Shown in pieces: positions 19,519 to 27,852 of a DNA stretch of 64,000 nt (position 1 is its first letter; every line of letters starts with the position of its first letter). Under the pieces are notes generated by a model. That model was not told where the DNA came from. It was given only the letters and a program-made list of their open reading frames with translations, and did no database searches. The stretch is taken from NCBI GenBank assembly GCA_052115395.1, contig JBFRGO010000004.1; one strand, written 5' to 3'. The DNA comes from Noviluteimonas sp052115395 (lineage in GTDB: Bacteria; Pseudomonadota; Gammaproteobacteria; Xanthomonadales; Xanthomonadaceae). The position numbers and the translations under genes are program-made.

Positions 19519-20889
19519 ATGCCCGCACCCCTGCACGTCGTCATCCTCGCCGCCGGCGAAGGCAAGCGCATGCGCTCCTCGCTGCCGAAGGTGCTGCACC
19601 GCATCGCCGGCAAGCCGATGCTGGCGCAGGTCATCGCCGCCGCGCGCGCGTTGTCGCCCGCGGGCATCCACGTCGTCTACGGCCACGGCGGCGAACAGGT
19701 GAAGGCGGCCTTCGCATCGCAGCCCGACCTGCAATGGGCGGAACAGTCCAGACAACTCGGCACCGCGCACGCGGTGCAGCAAGCGATGCCGAACGTGCCC
19801 GACGGTGCGCAAGTGCTCGTGCTTTACGCCGACGTCCCGCTGATCACGCCGGAAACCTTGCGCCCGCTGCTCGCGACGCCGGGCCGCCTCGCCGTACTCG
19901 CGGCCGAACTCGCCGATCCGTCGGGCTACGGCCGCATCGTGCGCGATGCCGAAGGGCGCGTTGCCTCCATCGTCGAGCACAAGGACGCGACGAGCGACGA
20001 ACGCCAGATCCGCCTGGTCAACACCGGCGTCATCGCGGTGGAATCCACGGCGCTCAAGCGTTGGCTCGCGCGCGTGTCCAACGACAATGCACAGGGTGAG
20101 TATTACCTCACCGACGTCTTCCGCGAAGCCACTTCGGAATTCAGCGCGGCCGAAATCGTCCTCGCGCACGATCCGCTGGAGACCGAAGGCGCGAACGATC
20201 CCTGGCAGCTCGCCCAACTCGAACGCGCGTTCCAGCTGCGCACCGCGCGTGCGCTGTGTGTCGAAGGCGTGCGCTTCGCCGATCCGGCGCGTGTCGACAT
20301 TCGTGGCGACGTGCAGGTCGGCCGCGATGTCGAAATCGACGTCGATGTCGTCTTCGAGGGCAACATCGTGCTCGGCGATGGTGTACGCATCGGTCCGTTC
20401 TGCCGCCTGAAGGATGTCTCGCTGGCCGCGGGCACCGAAGTGCGCGCGCATTGCGATCTCGACGGTGCGCGCACCGAAGGCGCGGTGATGATCGGACCGT
20501 TCGCGCGCCTGCGCCCCGGCACCGTGCTCGCCGACGGCGTACACATCGGCAACTTCGTCGAGACCAAGAACGCCAAGCTCGGCGTCGGCAGCAAGGCCAA
20601 TCACCTGACTTATCTCGGCGACGCCATCGTCGGCGCGGGCGTCAACATCGGCGCCGGCACGATCACGTGCAACTACGATGGCGCGAACAAGTCGACCACC
20701 ACGATCCACGACGGCGCGTTCATCGGATCCAACAGCGCGCTCGTGGCGCCGGTGGCGATCGGGAAGGACGCGACGATCGGTGCCGGTTCGGTGATCACGA
20801 AAGACGCGCCCGAGGGAAAGCTCACCATCGCGCGCGGCAAGCAGCAGGCGATCGATGGCTGGCAGCGACCGGTGAAGAAGCCGAAGTAG
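19519..20889 (+). CDS. glmU: Bifunctional UDP-GlcNAc pyrophosphorylase / glucosamine-1-phosphate acetyltransferase
   Basis: The product has 456 residues. The N-terminal nucleotidyltransferase domain has LAAGEGKRMRSSLPKVLHRI, where the Lys/Arg pair binds UTP. The C-terminal left-handed beta-helix has hexapeptide repeats, and the acetyltransferase site is at NIGAGTITCNYDGANKSTT. It converts glucosamine-1-P to UDP-GlcNAc for peptidoglycan and LPS. With glmS at 29383 it supplies the same pathway but is not in an operon with it. Confidence 0.96.
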   Translation: MPAPLHVVILAAGEGKRMRSSLPKVLHRIAGKPMLAQVIAAARALSPAGIHVVYGHGGEQVKAAFASQPDLQWAEQSRQLGTAHAVQQAMPNVPDGAQVLVLYADVPLITPETLRPLLATPGRLAVLAAELADPSGYGRIVRDAEGRVASIVEHKDATSDERQIRLVNTGVIAVESTALKRWLARVSNDNAQGEYYLTDVFREATSEFSAAEIVLAHDPLETEGANDPWQLAQLERAFQLRTARALCVEGVRFADPARVDIRGDVQVGRDVEIDVDVVFEGNIVLGDGVRIGPFCRLKDVSLAAGTEVRAHCDLDGARTEGAVMIGPFARLRPGTVLADGVHIGNFVETKNAKLGVGSKANHLTYLGDAIVGAGVNIGAGTITCNYDGANKSTTTIHDGAFIGSNSALVAPVAIGKDATIGAGSVITKDAPEGKLTIARGKQQAIDGWQRPVKKPK

Positions 20890-21010
20890 TCGCGCGTCGC
20901 TGGTCCAATGTTCCGCGTTCCTATGCTCAAGTACGTGCGCTGAGTCTCCGCTTTCGCAGCACATCGGCCGAAACGCCGCCGCGATTCGAAGCGCAATCGG
21001 CTTACAGGGC

Positions 21011-21040
21011 GTTCCGGACATCGCATCCAATGTCCGGAAC
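21011..21040. repeat. Perfect 11-bp inverted repeat in the leader of the secreted-protein gene
   Basis: GTTCCGGACAT and its exact complement ATGTCCGGAAC flank 8 bases (21022-21029). The repeat ends 21 bp before the ATG at 21062. It can form a stable RNA hairpin next to the ribosome site, or act as an operator. No T-run follows, so it is not an ordinary terminator. The rest of the 20890-21061 gap shows nothing else I can support. Confidence 0.65.
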
Positions 21041-21061
21041 ATCCCTGCCGGAGATCGAACG

Positions 21062-21727
21062 ATGCAGACCTTGCGCACGACGTCGCACATGATGGTCCTG
21101 TCCATGGCGGTCTTGCTCGCGGCACTGCCGCAACGCGCCGCGGCGCAAAGTGCGATCACGCCCGGCTACTACACCCTGACGATGCAGAGCCACGACAACC
21201 AGCCTGCGAAAGGCGCGTGCCTGATCCAGGGCAACAACGGCAACGGCGGCCCGATTCGATATCTCTGGAATGAGCCCGGCGGGCGCGCGCAGGTTTGCGG
21301 ATTCAGCAGCGCGGCCCAGCTCGTCGCCAATGGCCAGGCGCTGTTCGCCGTCATCGACGCCAACACCTACACCTCGCAAGGCCAACGCACCTACATCCTC
21401 AAGAACAAGCGCAGCGGGCAGTGCCTGCAAACCTTGCCCGGGACGCGCGCCGTGCATTTTTCTTCGACGCGCTGCGACTCGACCAACGGGTATGCGATGT
21501 GGATCCTCGACCGGTTCCCCGGCGGCGACACGAATGTCACGCCGCTCAGGCCCTTGTCCAGGCCGTCGCATTGCCTGATCTACGGCAACAACGGGCATGA
21601 CACGGTCCCCACGCTGTGGCGCTGGAACGATGTGTCGACGGATCAGACGTGGTGTGGCCTGGGCTCCTCGGGACGCCTGAGCAACACCGGCCAGGGCTTG
21701 TTCCTGATGGTCAAGTTCGCCGACTGA
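21062..21727 (+). CDS. Secreted protein with internal cysteine-framed repeats (possible beta-trefoil), unknown function
   Basis: The product has 221 residues. The signal peptide (hydrophobic MMVLSMAVLLAALP) is likely cut after AAA at about 28. Two segments are clearly related: residues 53-98 begin CLIQGNNGNGGPI and 171-217 begin CLIYGNNGHDTVP; each continues with W-N, a second Cys followed by G, and NxGQxLF. A third, shorter Cys pair (C121, C138) lies between them. Three cysteine-framed units suggest a beta-trefoil or lectin-like fold, which is my inference. I recognise no named family. Confidence 0.6.
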   Translation: MQTLRTTSHMMVLSMAVLLAALPQRAAAQSAITPGYYTLTMQSHDNQPAKGACLIQGNNGNGGPIRYLWNEPGGRAQVCGFSSAAQLVANGQALFAVIDANTYTSQGQRTYILKNKRSGQCLQTLPGTRAVHFSSTRCDSTNGYAMWILDRFPGGDTNVTPLRPLSRPSHCLIYGNNGHDTVPTLWRWNDVSTDQTWCGLGSSGRLSNTGQGLFLMVKFAD

Positions 21728-21733
21728 TTCCCG

Positions 21734-23044
21734 TCAGGCCGGCAGCGTCATCGCAACGCACAGTCCGCCGCCCTGGCGGTTGAGCAAGGCGATGCGGCCG
21801 CCGTGCGCTTCGGCGATTTCGCGCGCAAGCGCCAGGCCCAGGCCGGTGCCATGGCGCTTGGTCGAATAGAACGGCAACAACGCATTGGCGAGCACCGCTT
21901 CGTTCATGCCGGTGCCGCGGTCGAGCACTTCGATGCGCCATGCGTCGGGCAAGCGCTTGAGCGCGAGCGCGACGTCGCCGGAAGGCGAGCCGGATTCGTG
22001 CGCGTTCTTCAACAGGTTGAGCAGGCACTGCGACAGTTGCGCGGCGTCGAAGCGGCCGACGCCCGACGCTTCCGCGCCGTCGTACACGAACTCCACCTGC
22101 GATCGCAATTGCGCGATGAAGCGCTGCCAATCGACCGCTTCCACGCGCGGTGCCGGCAACTTGGCGAAACGCGCGTAATCGCGGATGAAGCCTTCCAGGT
22201 GCCGCGCGCGATCTTCGATCGTGGCCAGCGCGTTCGGCAAACGCTCGTACTGCCCGCGCCGAACCAGCTCGGCGCCCGAATGCGCCAGCGAAGCGATCGG
22301 CGCCAGCGAATTGTTCAACTCGTGGCTGATCACGCGGATCACCTTCTTCCACGTCTGCACTTCCTGGCGGCGCAGTTCGGCGGTGAGCTGGCGCAGCAGG
22401 ATCAACTCGTGCTTGCGGCCGTTGAGGCGGAACGTACGGCGCGAGAGGTGGTAGATCTCTTCGTGTTCGTCGTCGCCGACGGTGAACATGCCGTCGGCGC
22501 CGCGTTGCAGGGCTTCGCGCAGGGCGTCCGGCACGTGGTCGAGGATGTCCTCGAACGAGCGGCCTTCGACGCGCTTGCCATCGCCGAGCAATTTGCGCGC
22601 GGCGAGATTGCCGTGCACCACGCGATGATGCGGATCGACCAGCACCATCGCCACGGGCGTGTGCTGCACCATCGTGTCGAGCAGCAACTCGCGTTGCACG
22701 AGCGCCAGGCGCTGGTCGCGCAGGGCATCGCCCAGGGCGTTGTGCGCATCGACCAGATCGCCGAGTTCGTTCTTCGCATGCCACGACAGGCCGAAGCCGA
22801 AATCGCCGTCGCGATAACTCGCCACCGTGCCGGCCAGTGCGCGGAACAAGGAACGCATCGGCGCGAATGCGCGGCGCACGTGGTAGTACAGCAAGGGCAA
22901 CAAGACGGCCGGCGCGATCAGGATGGCCCACCACGGTTCCTTCAGCACCGCCGTCAGCAACACCGCGATGATCGCCGTCAGCAGCAGATAGGCCGCGGCC
23001 AGGATCGTGAAGGTCACGCTGAGCGTCAGTCGGCGGGAGGACAC
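21734..23044 (-). CDS. Sensor histidine kinase of an NtrC-type two-component system
   Basis: The product has 436 residues. Two membrane helices (about 7-31 and 38-55) are joined by a very short loop, so there is no real periplasmic sensor. A PAS-like domain lies at about 130-210 (DTMVQHTPVAMVLVDPHHRV), the H-box is VISHELNNSLAPIASLAHSG, and the ATPase has FYSTKRHGTGLGLALAREIA. GTG 23044 was chosen: AAGGG is 7 bases upstream and the frame above it is Arg-rich and overlaps the regulator gene. It likely phosphorylates the regulator encoded just upstream and senses the membrane or an intracellular cue. Confidence 0.85.
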   Translation of the reverse strand: MSSRRLTLSVTFTILAAAYLLLTAIIAVLLTAVLKEPWWAILIAPAVLLPLLYYHVRRAFAPMRSLFRALAGTVASYRDGDFGFGLSWHAKNELGDLVDAHNALGDALRDQRLALVQRELLLDTMVQHTPVAMVLVDPHHRVVHGNLAARKLLGDGKRVEGRSFEDILDHVPDALREALQRGADGMFTVGDDEHEEIYHLSRRTFRLNGRKHELILLRQLTAELRRQEVQTWKKVIRVISHELNNSLAPIASLAHSGAELVRRGQYERLPNALATIEDRARHLEGFIRDYARFAKLPAPRVEAVDWQRFIAQLRSQVEFVYDGAEASGVGRFDAAQLSQCLLNLLKNAHESGSPSGDVALALKRLPDAWRIEVLDRGTGMNEAVLANALLPFYSTKRHGTGLGLALAREIAEAHGGRIALLNRQGGGLCVAMTLPA

Positions 23045-23054
23045 GGGGCGCCCT

Positions 23055-24398
23055 TCAGTCGCGCTTGATGCCGAGGCGGTCGAGCCGGCGATACAAAGCC
23101 TGGCGCGACATGCCCAATTCGCTGGCCGCCTGCGCGAGCACGCCGCCGGCGCGTTCGAGCGCGGATTCGATCGCGGCGCGGTCGGGTTCGTCGTTCGTCG
23201 ATGTGCCTTGCGCGACCACCGGTGGTGCTTGCAGGCCCAGGTCGGTCGGCGTGAGTTCGTCTTCGCGCGCAAGCAGGCCCGCGCGCTGCAGGGTGTTGCG
23301 CAACTCGCGCACGTTGCCGGGCCAGGCGTGGGCGCGCAGCGCGCGTTCGGCCGCCGCGCCCAGGCGCTTGCCCGCGGGAAGGAAGTGGCGCGCCAGAGGA
23401 AGGATGTCGTCGGGCCGCTGCGCGAGCGGCAACAACTTCAGCTCGATCGCATTGAGTCGGTAATACAGGTCTTCGCGGAATTGCGCCGCGACGATGAGCG
23501 AGGCCAGGTCGGCATTGGTCGCGCTGATCACGCGCACTTTGACCTCGCGCTCGCGGTTGCTGCCCAGGCGTTGGAAGCGGCCGGTTTCCAGCACGCGCAA
23601 CAATTTCACCTGGCCGGCCAGCGGCAGCGTGCCGATTTCATCGAGGAACAGAGTGCCGCCATCGGCGGCTTCGAACTTGCCTTCGCGCGCCTTGTTGGCG
23701 CCCGTGTAGGCGCCGGCGTCGGCGCCGAACAGCTCCGCTTCGATCAACTCGCCGGGCAATGCGCCGCAATTGACGGCGACGAACGGCCCGTTCCGCACGC
23801 TCGAATTGGCGTGGATGATCTCGGCGTACTTCTCCTTGCCCGTGCCGTTGGGGCCGGTGATCAACACGGGAAGATCGGAGCGCGCGACCTGGCAGGCGAG
23901 CATCAGCGTCGCTTCGCTCGCCGCGTCGGCGAAGACCAGGCCGCGCAGGTCGTGTTCGCGCAGCAACGCATCGCGCCGGCGGCGTTCGCCGCTGCGATGG
24001 CGTTGCAACTCGTCGCGCGTGGCCGCCAGTTCGAGCAGGTTGTTGACCGTCGCCAGCAGCTTGCGGTCGTCCCAGGGCTTGGCGAGGTAATCGGCCGCGC
24101 CGGCTTTCACCAGGTCGACCGCCGATTCCAGGTGCGTCCACGCAGTGAGCAGGATGACGGGCAGGTCGGGGTGGCGTTCGCGGATCGCACCGAACAGGGC
24201 GACCCCTTCCTCGCCCGAGGTCGTGTCGGCGTGGAAGTTCATGTCCTGCACGACCAGGTCGATCGGCTCGCGCGCGAGCAACTTCAAGCCCTCGTCCGGC
24301 GTGGTGACCGAGCGCGTGTCGATGTCGTGCAGCGAGAACAGCGTTTCCAGCGCCATCGCCACTGCGGGGTTGTCGTCGATGACCAGGATCGTGGGCAT
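23055..24398 (-). CDS. NtrC-family sigma-54-dependent response regulator
   Basis: The product has 447 residues: receiver domain 1-120 with Asp52 (VVQDMNF) and Lys in YLAKPWD; AAA+ domain with Walker A GPNGTGKE (182-189) and Walker B GGTLFLDEIG; and a C-terminal Fis-type HTH (AASELGMSRQALYRRLDRLG). The sigma-54 contact loop is GAYTGA (229-234) instead of GAFTGA; Tyr for Phe is a tolerated natural variant. It likely drives the sigma-54-like promoter before the exporter genes. A strong hairpin (24410-24448) lies between the exporter genes and this gene. Confidence 0.9.
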   Translation of the reverse strand: MPTILVIDDNPAVAMALETLFSLHDIDTRSVTTPDEGLKLLAREPIDLVVQDMNFHADTTSGEEGVALFGAIRERHPDLPVILLTAWTHLESAVDLVKAGAADYLAKPWDDRKLLATVNNLLELAATRDELQRHRSGERRRRDALLREHDLRGLVFADAASEATLMLACQVARSDLPVLITGPNGTGKEKYAEIIHANSSVRNGPFVAVNCGALPGELIEAELFGADAGAYTGANKAREGKFEAADGGTLFLDEIGTLPLAGQVKLLRVLETGRFQRLGSNREREVKVRVISATNADLASLIVAAQFREDLYYRLNAIELKLLPLAQRPDDILPLARHFLPAGKRLGAAAERALRAHAWPGNVRELRNTLQRAGLLAREDELTPTDLGLQAPPVVAQGTSTNDEPDRAAIESALERAGGVLAQAASELGMSRQALYRRLDRLGIKRD

Positions 24399-24409
24399 GG
24401 CGCAAGCGT

Positions 24410-24448
24410 ACCGAAAGAAAGGGGCCGCACCGCATCCGGTGCGGCCCC
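24410..24448 (-). terminator. Hairpin terminator between the exporter genes and the two-component genes
   Basis: A perfect 12-bp stem GGGGCCGCACCG (24421-24432) with 24437-24448 closes a CATC loop. On the minus strand it is followed by TTTCTTTC. It sits between the last permease gene and the regulator gene on the same strand, so it should lower or block readthrough into the two-component genes. Confidence 0.75.
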
Positions 24449-24488
24449 CATGGCCCGTGGGAGGCCGGGAAACCCGATTGTCGCGGGG

Positions 24489-25724
24489 TCAGACCGAGCG
24501 GGTGGCCACCGCCGGCGGCACCGCGGCGGCTTTCCGCGCGGGGCCGAACACCGAGATCTGTCCGAGCAGCCAGAGCACGACGGCACCGACCGGCAGGTAC
24601 ATCAACGGCAGGCGCGGCAGCTCGTACTTGCCCATCAACAACTGGTTGATGCCGAAGGCCATCACCATGCCGATGCAGATGCCGAGCGTGGCGAGCAGGA
24701 AGTTCTCGGTCTGGAAGTAGCGCAGGATCTGGCCCTTCGTCGCGCCGAGCGCACGGCGCACGCCGATCTGGCGCGTGCGTTGCTGCACCCAGAAGCTGGC
24801 CAGGCCGACGATGCCGAGCGCGGTGACGATCAACAGCGCGATGCACACGCTGCCGAGCATCCACGCCATCGCGCGATCGCCGCGGAAGAAGTCGTGGCGC
24901 ATCTCTTCCATCGTCTTCTTTTCGACGATCAGGCGGTTGTTGGCGTTCTTCAGCAGCATCTTTTCCGCGGCATCCAGCGTCGCCTGGCGCTGGTTCGGAT
25001 CGTCGATGCGGAGCATGTAGTTGCCGCCGACCGTGTAGGGCACGCGCACCGGGAGCAGCTGCGAATATTCGAACTCACCGAAGCCGCCGTTGTTGTTCGG
25101 GCGCACCATGTGTTCGACGATGCCCACCACGCGCGTGGGCTCGTCGCCCCAGCTGTAGTACTGCTTGCCGATCGGGTTTTCGCCCGGCCACAGCTTCTCG
25201 GCCGTCTGCCGCGTGAGGATCGCCGCGTGCGGCTGCACCTTGCTGTTGGGCTTGTCCATGTCCTCCCAGGTCACGATGTCGTCGGCGGTGAAGTTGCGGC
25301 CGGCGACGAGCTTCAGGCCCATCGTGTCGAGGAATTGCACGTCGCCCATGTAGACGGTGGCGTTGAGGTTCTGGTGCGTCTGTTCCTTGGTCAGGTTGAC
25401 GCCGCTGTTCCAGGAGCTGTTGTTGAACGGCACCTGGTTGGTGACGGTCGCGTTCTTGACGCCGGGCAGCGTGCGCAGCGCGGCCAGGTCGGTCTGCGTC
25501 AGCGAACCGGCGTTGTCGTCGGTGCCGATGCCACCCAGCTGCACGCGCACGATGTGCGTTTCGTCGAAGCCGCTGACGCGGTTGATCGCTTCCAGTCGCC
25601 CACTGATCAGGAACAGCGCGTTGCAGATGATGGCGCAGCTCAGCGCGATCTCCAGCACGATCAGCGAGGCGGCGGTCTTGTGCCGGCGCAGCGTGGAAAG
25701 AATGGGACGGAGTTCCATGGTCAT
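24489..25724 (-). CDS. ABC transporter permease, MacB/FtsX type (second permease)
   Basis: The product has 411 residues: one N-terminal membrane helix (SLIVLEIALSCAIICNALFL), a large periplasmic MacB-PCD-like domain, and three C-terminal helices of the FtsX core (SVCIALLIVTALGIVGLASF, LLATLGICIGMVMAFGINQL). In this family the permeases are mechanotransmitters that act on periplasmic substrates. It overlaps nothing but starts 4 bp after the first permease gene, so the two are translated together. Confidence 0.88.
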   Translation of the reverse strand: MTMELRPILSTLRRHKTAASLIVLEIALSCAIICNALFLISGRLEAINRVSGFDETHIVRVQLGGIGTDDNAGSLTQTDLAALRTLPGVKNATVTNQVPFNNSSWNSGVNLTKEQTHQNLNATVYMGDVQFLDTMGLKLVAGRNFTADDIVTWEDMDKPNSKVQPHAAILTRQTAEKLWPGENPIGKQYYSWGDEPTRVVGIVEHMVRPNNNGGFGEFEYSQLLPVRVPYTVGGNYMLRIDDPNQRQATLDAAEKMLLKNANNRLIVEKKTMEEMRHDFFRGDRAMAWMLGSVCIALLIVTALGIVGLASFWVQQRTRQIGVRRALGATKGQILRYFQTENFLLATLGICIGMVMAFGINQLLMGKYELPRLPLMYLPVGAVVLWLLGQISVFGPARKAAAVPPAVATRSV

Positions 25725-25728
25725 GCCC

Positions 25729-27048
25729 TCACTGCGACTTGAGTTGGACGGCGGGCGTCACCTGGCACGCATGCCACGCGGGCACGAGCCCGGCGAGCAC
25801 GCTGGCGAGGATGGCGAGCGCGAAGGTCACGAGAAACATCGTCGGATCCAGGTGCGCAAGATCCGCATAGCCGACCGGTTGCTGGCGCACGGCCCACAGG
25901 CCGAGCATCGCCAGACCGAGGCCGAGCACACCGCCGGCGAGGCCGACCGTGCCCGCTTCGACCAGGCACTGCGCGAAGATCGCGCGACGCGAGGCACCGA
26001 GCGCGCGACGCACGCCGATCTCACTGGAACGACGCAGGAACTTGGCGAGCAGCAAACCGACGGTGTTGAGCAGGCACACGGCGAGGAAACCGAAGGCCAG
26101 CCACACCTGCAGGCGCACGTCGCTCGGAACGACCTTGCGATAGTCCAGCCACTCCATGACGCTGCGCAGGCGCACGTTGGTCGGGCGCTGGTAACGGCCC
26201 GCCGCATGCTGCTGGTCGGAATAGTTGGTGAGATAGCGCTTGTACGCTTCCGCCTTTTCCGGCGTGTCCAGCTGCACCCAGTACTGCATCCAGGTGCACG
26301 GCGAGTTGACGCCGGTTTCGCCTTCCGGATCGTCTGCGCCGTCCTTGTGGTCGTCCCAGCAATCCATCGACCCGTTGCGGCCCATCTTGAGATCGCGCGA
26401 GGTGGAGAAGGGCAGGTAGATCTGTTCGGCTTCGCCGTAGCGATCGGAGTTGAGGTCGTAGAACTTCGGCTTCGGGCGGTAGTCTTCCATCACGCCGACG
26501 ACGCGGAAGTCGCTGCCGTCCATGCGCAGCGTCTTGCCGACCGCCTGCACGGTGCCGTACAGCTTTTCGGCGAGCTTGCGCGTGATCACCGTGACGCGGT
26601 CGTGCCCGTCGTCCTGCGCCTTGCTCCATCCGTTGCCGGCGATGAAGGTCGGTTCGAACATCGGGAAGAAATCCGCCGAGACGTAACGCGCGTCCAGGCC
26701 GAACGGCGCCAGGCCCTGCTTGTCCGGCTGCACGGCCACGCCGCCGCCGGTCATCAGCGCCTGGCGATCGCCCTTGGCTTCGCGCAGGAGTTGCTCGGCG
26801 TCGTAACGCGTGAGCTGGTCGTCGGGCTCTTCGCCCGGCGTGTAGCCGTCCATGCTCTGCGGATCCAGCTGCGGGGTGAAGAGCATCGCGCTCTTCTGCG
26901 GAATCGGATCGCCGGAGAGCACGTGGAAGACGGTGAGCGTGGTCATGCTCGCGCCGATGCCCAGCGCGATCGCCAGCACCATCAGTGCGGTGAGGACGCG
27001 GTTGCGCCGGAAACTGCGCAATGCGAGGTCGAAGTAGTAGGCGAACAT
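25729..27048 (-). CDS. ABC transporter permease, MacB/FtsX type (first permease)
   Basis: The product has 439 residues with the same layout as its neighbour: helix 1 at about 18-40 (VLTALMVLAIALGIGASMTT), a long periplasmic domain with several Cys and Trp residues (MDCWDDHKD), and three C-terminal helices (FLAVCLLNTVGLLLAKFL). The motif GVRRALGASRRAIF near the C-terminal helices is the coupling element to the ATPase. Two different permease genes imply a heterodimeric exporter. Confidence 0.88.
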   Translation of the reverse strand: MFAYYFDLALRSFRRNRVLTALMVLAIALGIGASMTTLTVFHVLSGDPIPQKSAMLFTPQLDPQSMDGYTPGEEPDDQLTRYDAEQLLREAKGDRQALMTGGGVAVQPDKQGLAPFGLDARYVSADFFPMFEPTFIAGNGWSKAQDDGHDRVTVITRKLAEKLYGTVQAVGKTLRMDGSDFRVVGVMEDYRPKPKFYDLNSDRYGEAEQIYLPFSTSRDLKMGRNGSMDCWDDHKDGADDPEGETGVNSPCTWMQYWVQLDTPEKAEAYKRYLTNYSDQQHAAGRYQRPTNVRLRSVMEWLDYRKVVPSDVRLQVWLAFGFLAVCLLNTVGLLLAKFLRRSSEIGVRRALGASRRAIFAQCLVEAGTVGLAGGVLGLGLAMLGLWAVRQQPVGYADLAHLDPTMFLVTFALAILASVLAGLVPAWHACQVTPAVQLKSQ

Positions 27049-27061
27049 GCGGGCGGCCCTC

Positions 27062-27781
27062 TTACGGCGTTTCGGCGAGCGAAGCGGCGGCGACGCGGGT
27101 CAGGCTCGGTTCGACGGACAGGTCCGTCGCCATGCCGTCGACGATGTGCACGTTGCGCTGCGCGCGCGCGGCCAGTTCGGGATCGTGCGTGACCATCACG
27201 ATGGTGGTGCCGGCCGCGTTGATTTCCTCGAGCAGTTCCAGCACGCCGCGCGCCATCTGCGAATCCAGGTTGCCGGTCGGTTCGTCGGCGAGCAGCAGGC
27301 GCGGCGAACCGGCGAGCGCGCGCGCGATCGCGGCACGCTGCTGCTGGCCGCCCGAGAGTTCGGCCGGGTAATGCTTCATGCGCGAGCCCAGGCCGACGCG
27401 CGAGAGGGCATCTTCGATGCGTGCCTTGCGGTCGGCGGCGGTCATGCCGCGATAGCGCAGCGGCACGTCGACGTTGTCGAACAGGTTGAGGTCGGGAATC
27501 AGGTTGAAGGACTGGAAGATGAAGCCGATCTTCTGGTTGCGCAGCTTGCTGCGCTGGTCGTCGGACATGCCGCGCACGTCGTGGCCGTCCAGGTGGTACT
27601 CGCCCCCGGTGAAGGTTTCCAGCAGGCCCGCGATGTTGAGGAAGGTCGTCTTGCCCGAGCCCGACGGGCCGGTGACGGCGACGAATTCGCCTTCGCGCAC
27701 GTGCAGGTCCAGCGAACGCAGCGCGTGGGTTTCGACGAGTTCGGTGCGGTAGACCTTGGTGACCTGGCGCATGTCGAGCAT
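27062..27781 (-). CDS. ABC transporter ATP-binding protein, LolD/MacB type
   Basis: The product has 239 residues: Walker A GPSGSGKTT, Q-loop FIFQSFNLIPDL, signature LSGGQQQRAAIARAL, Walker B LLLADEPTGNLD and a His switch (VTHDPELAARA). AGAAGGA lies upstream of ATG 27781. It powers the two downstream permeases. The sequence is closest in style to the MacB/LolD class rather than to importers. Confidence 0.93.
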   Translation of the reverse strand: MLDMRQVTKVYRTELVETHALRSLDLHVREGEFVAVTGPSGSGKTTFLNIAGLLETFTGGEYHLDGHDVRGMSDDQRSKLRNQKIGFIFQSFNLIPDLNLFDNVDVPLRYRGMTAADRKARIEDALSRVGLGSRMKHYPAELSGGQQQRAAIARALAGSPRLLLADEPTGNLDSQMARGVLELLEEINAAGTTIVMVTHDPELAARAQRNVHIVDGMATDLSVEPSLTRVAAASLAETP

Positions 27782-27852
27782 GACGGTGTTCCTTCTCTGG
27801 GGTTCGTGCGTGGATGCTTGGGGAAGTAAAAGGGTTGCGTTGGGTGTGCGAA

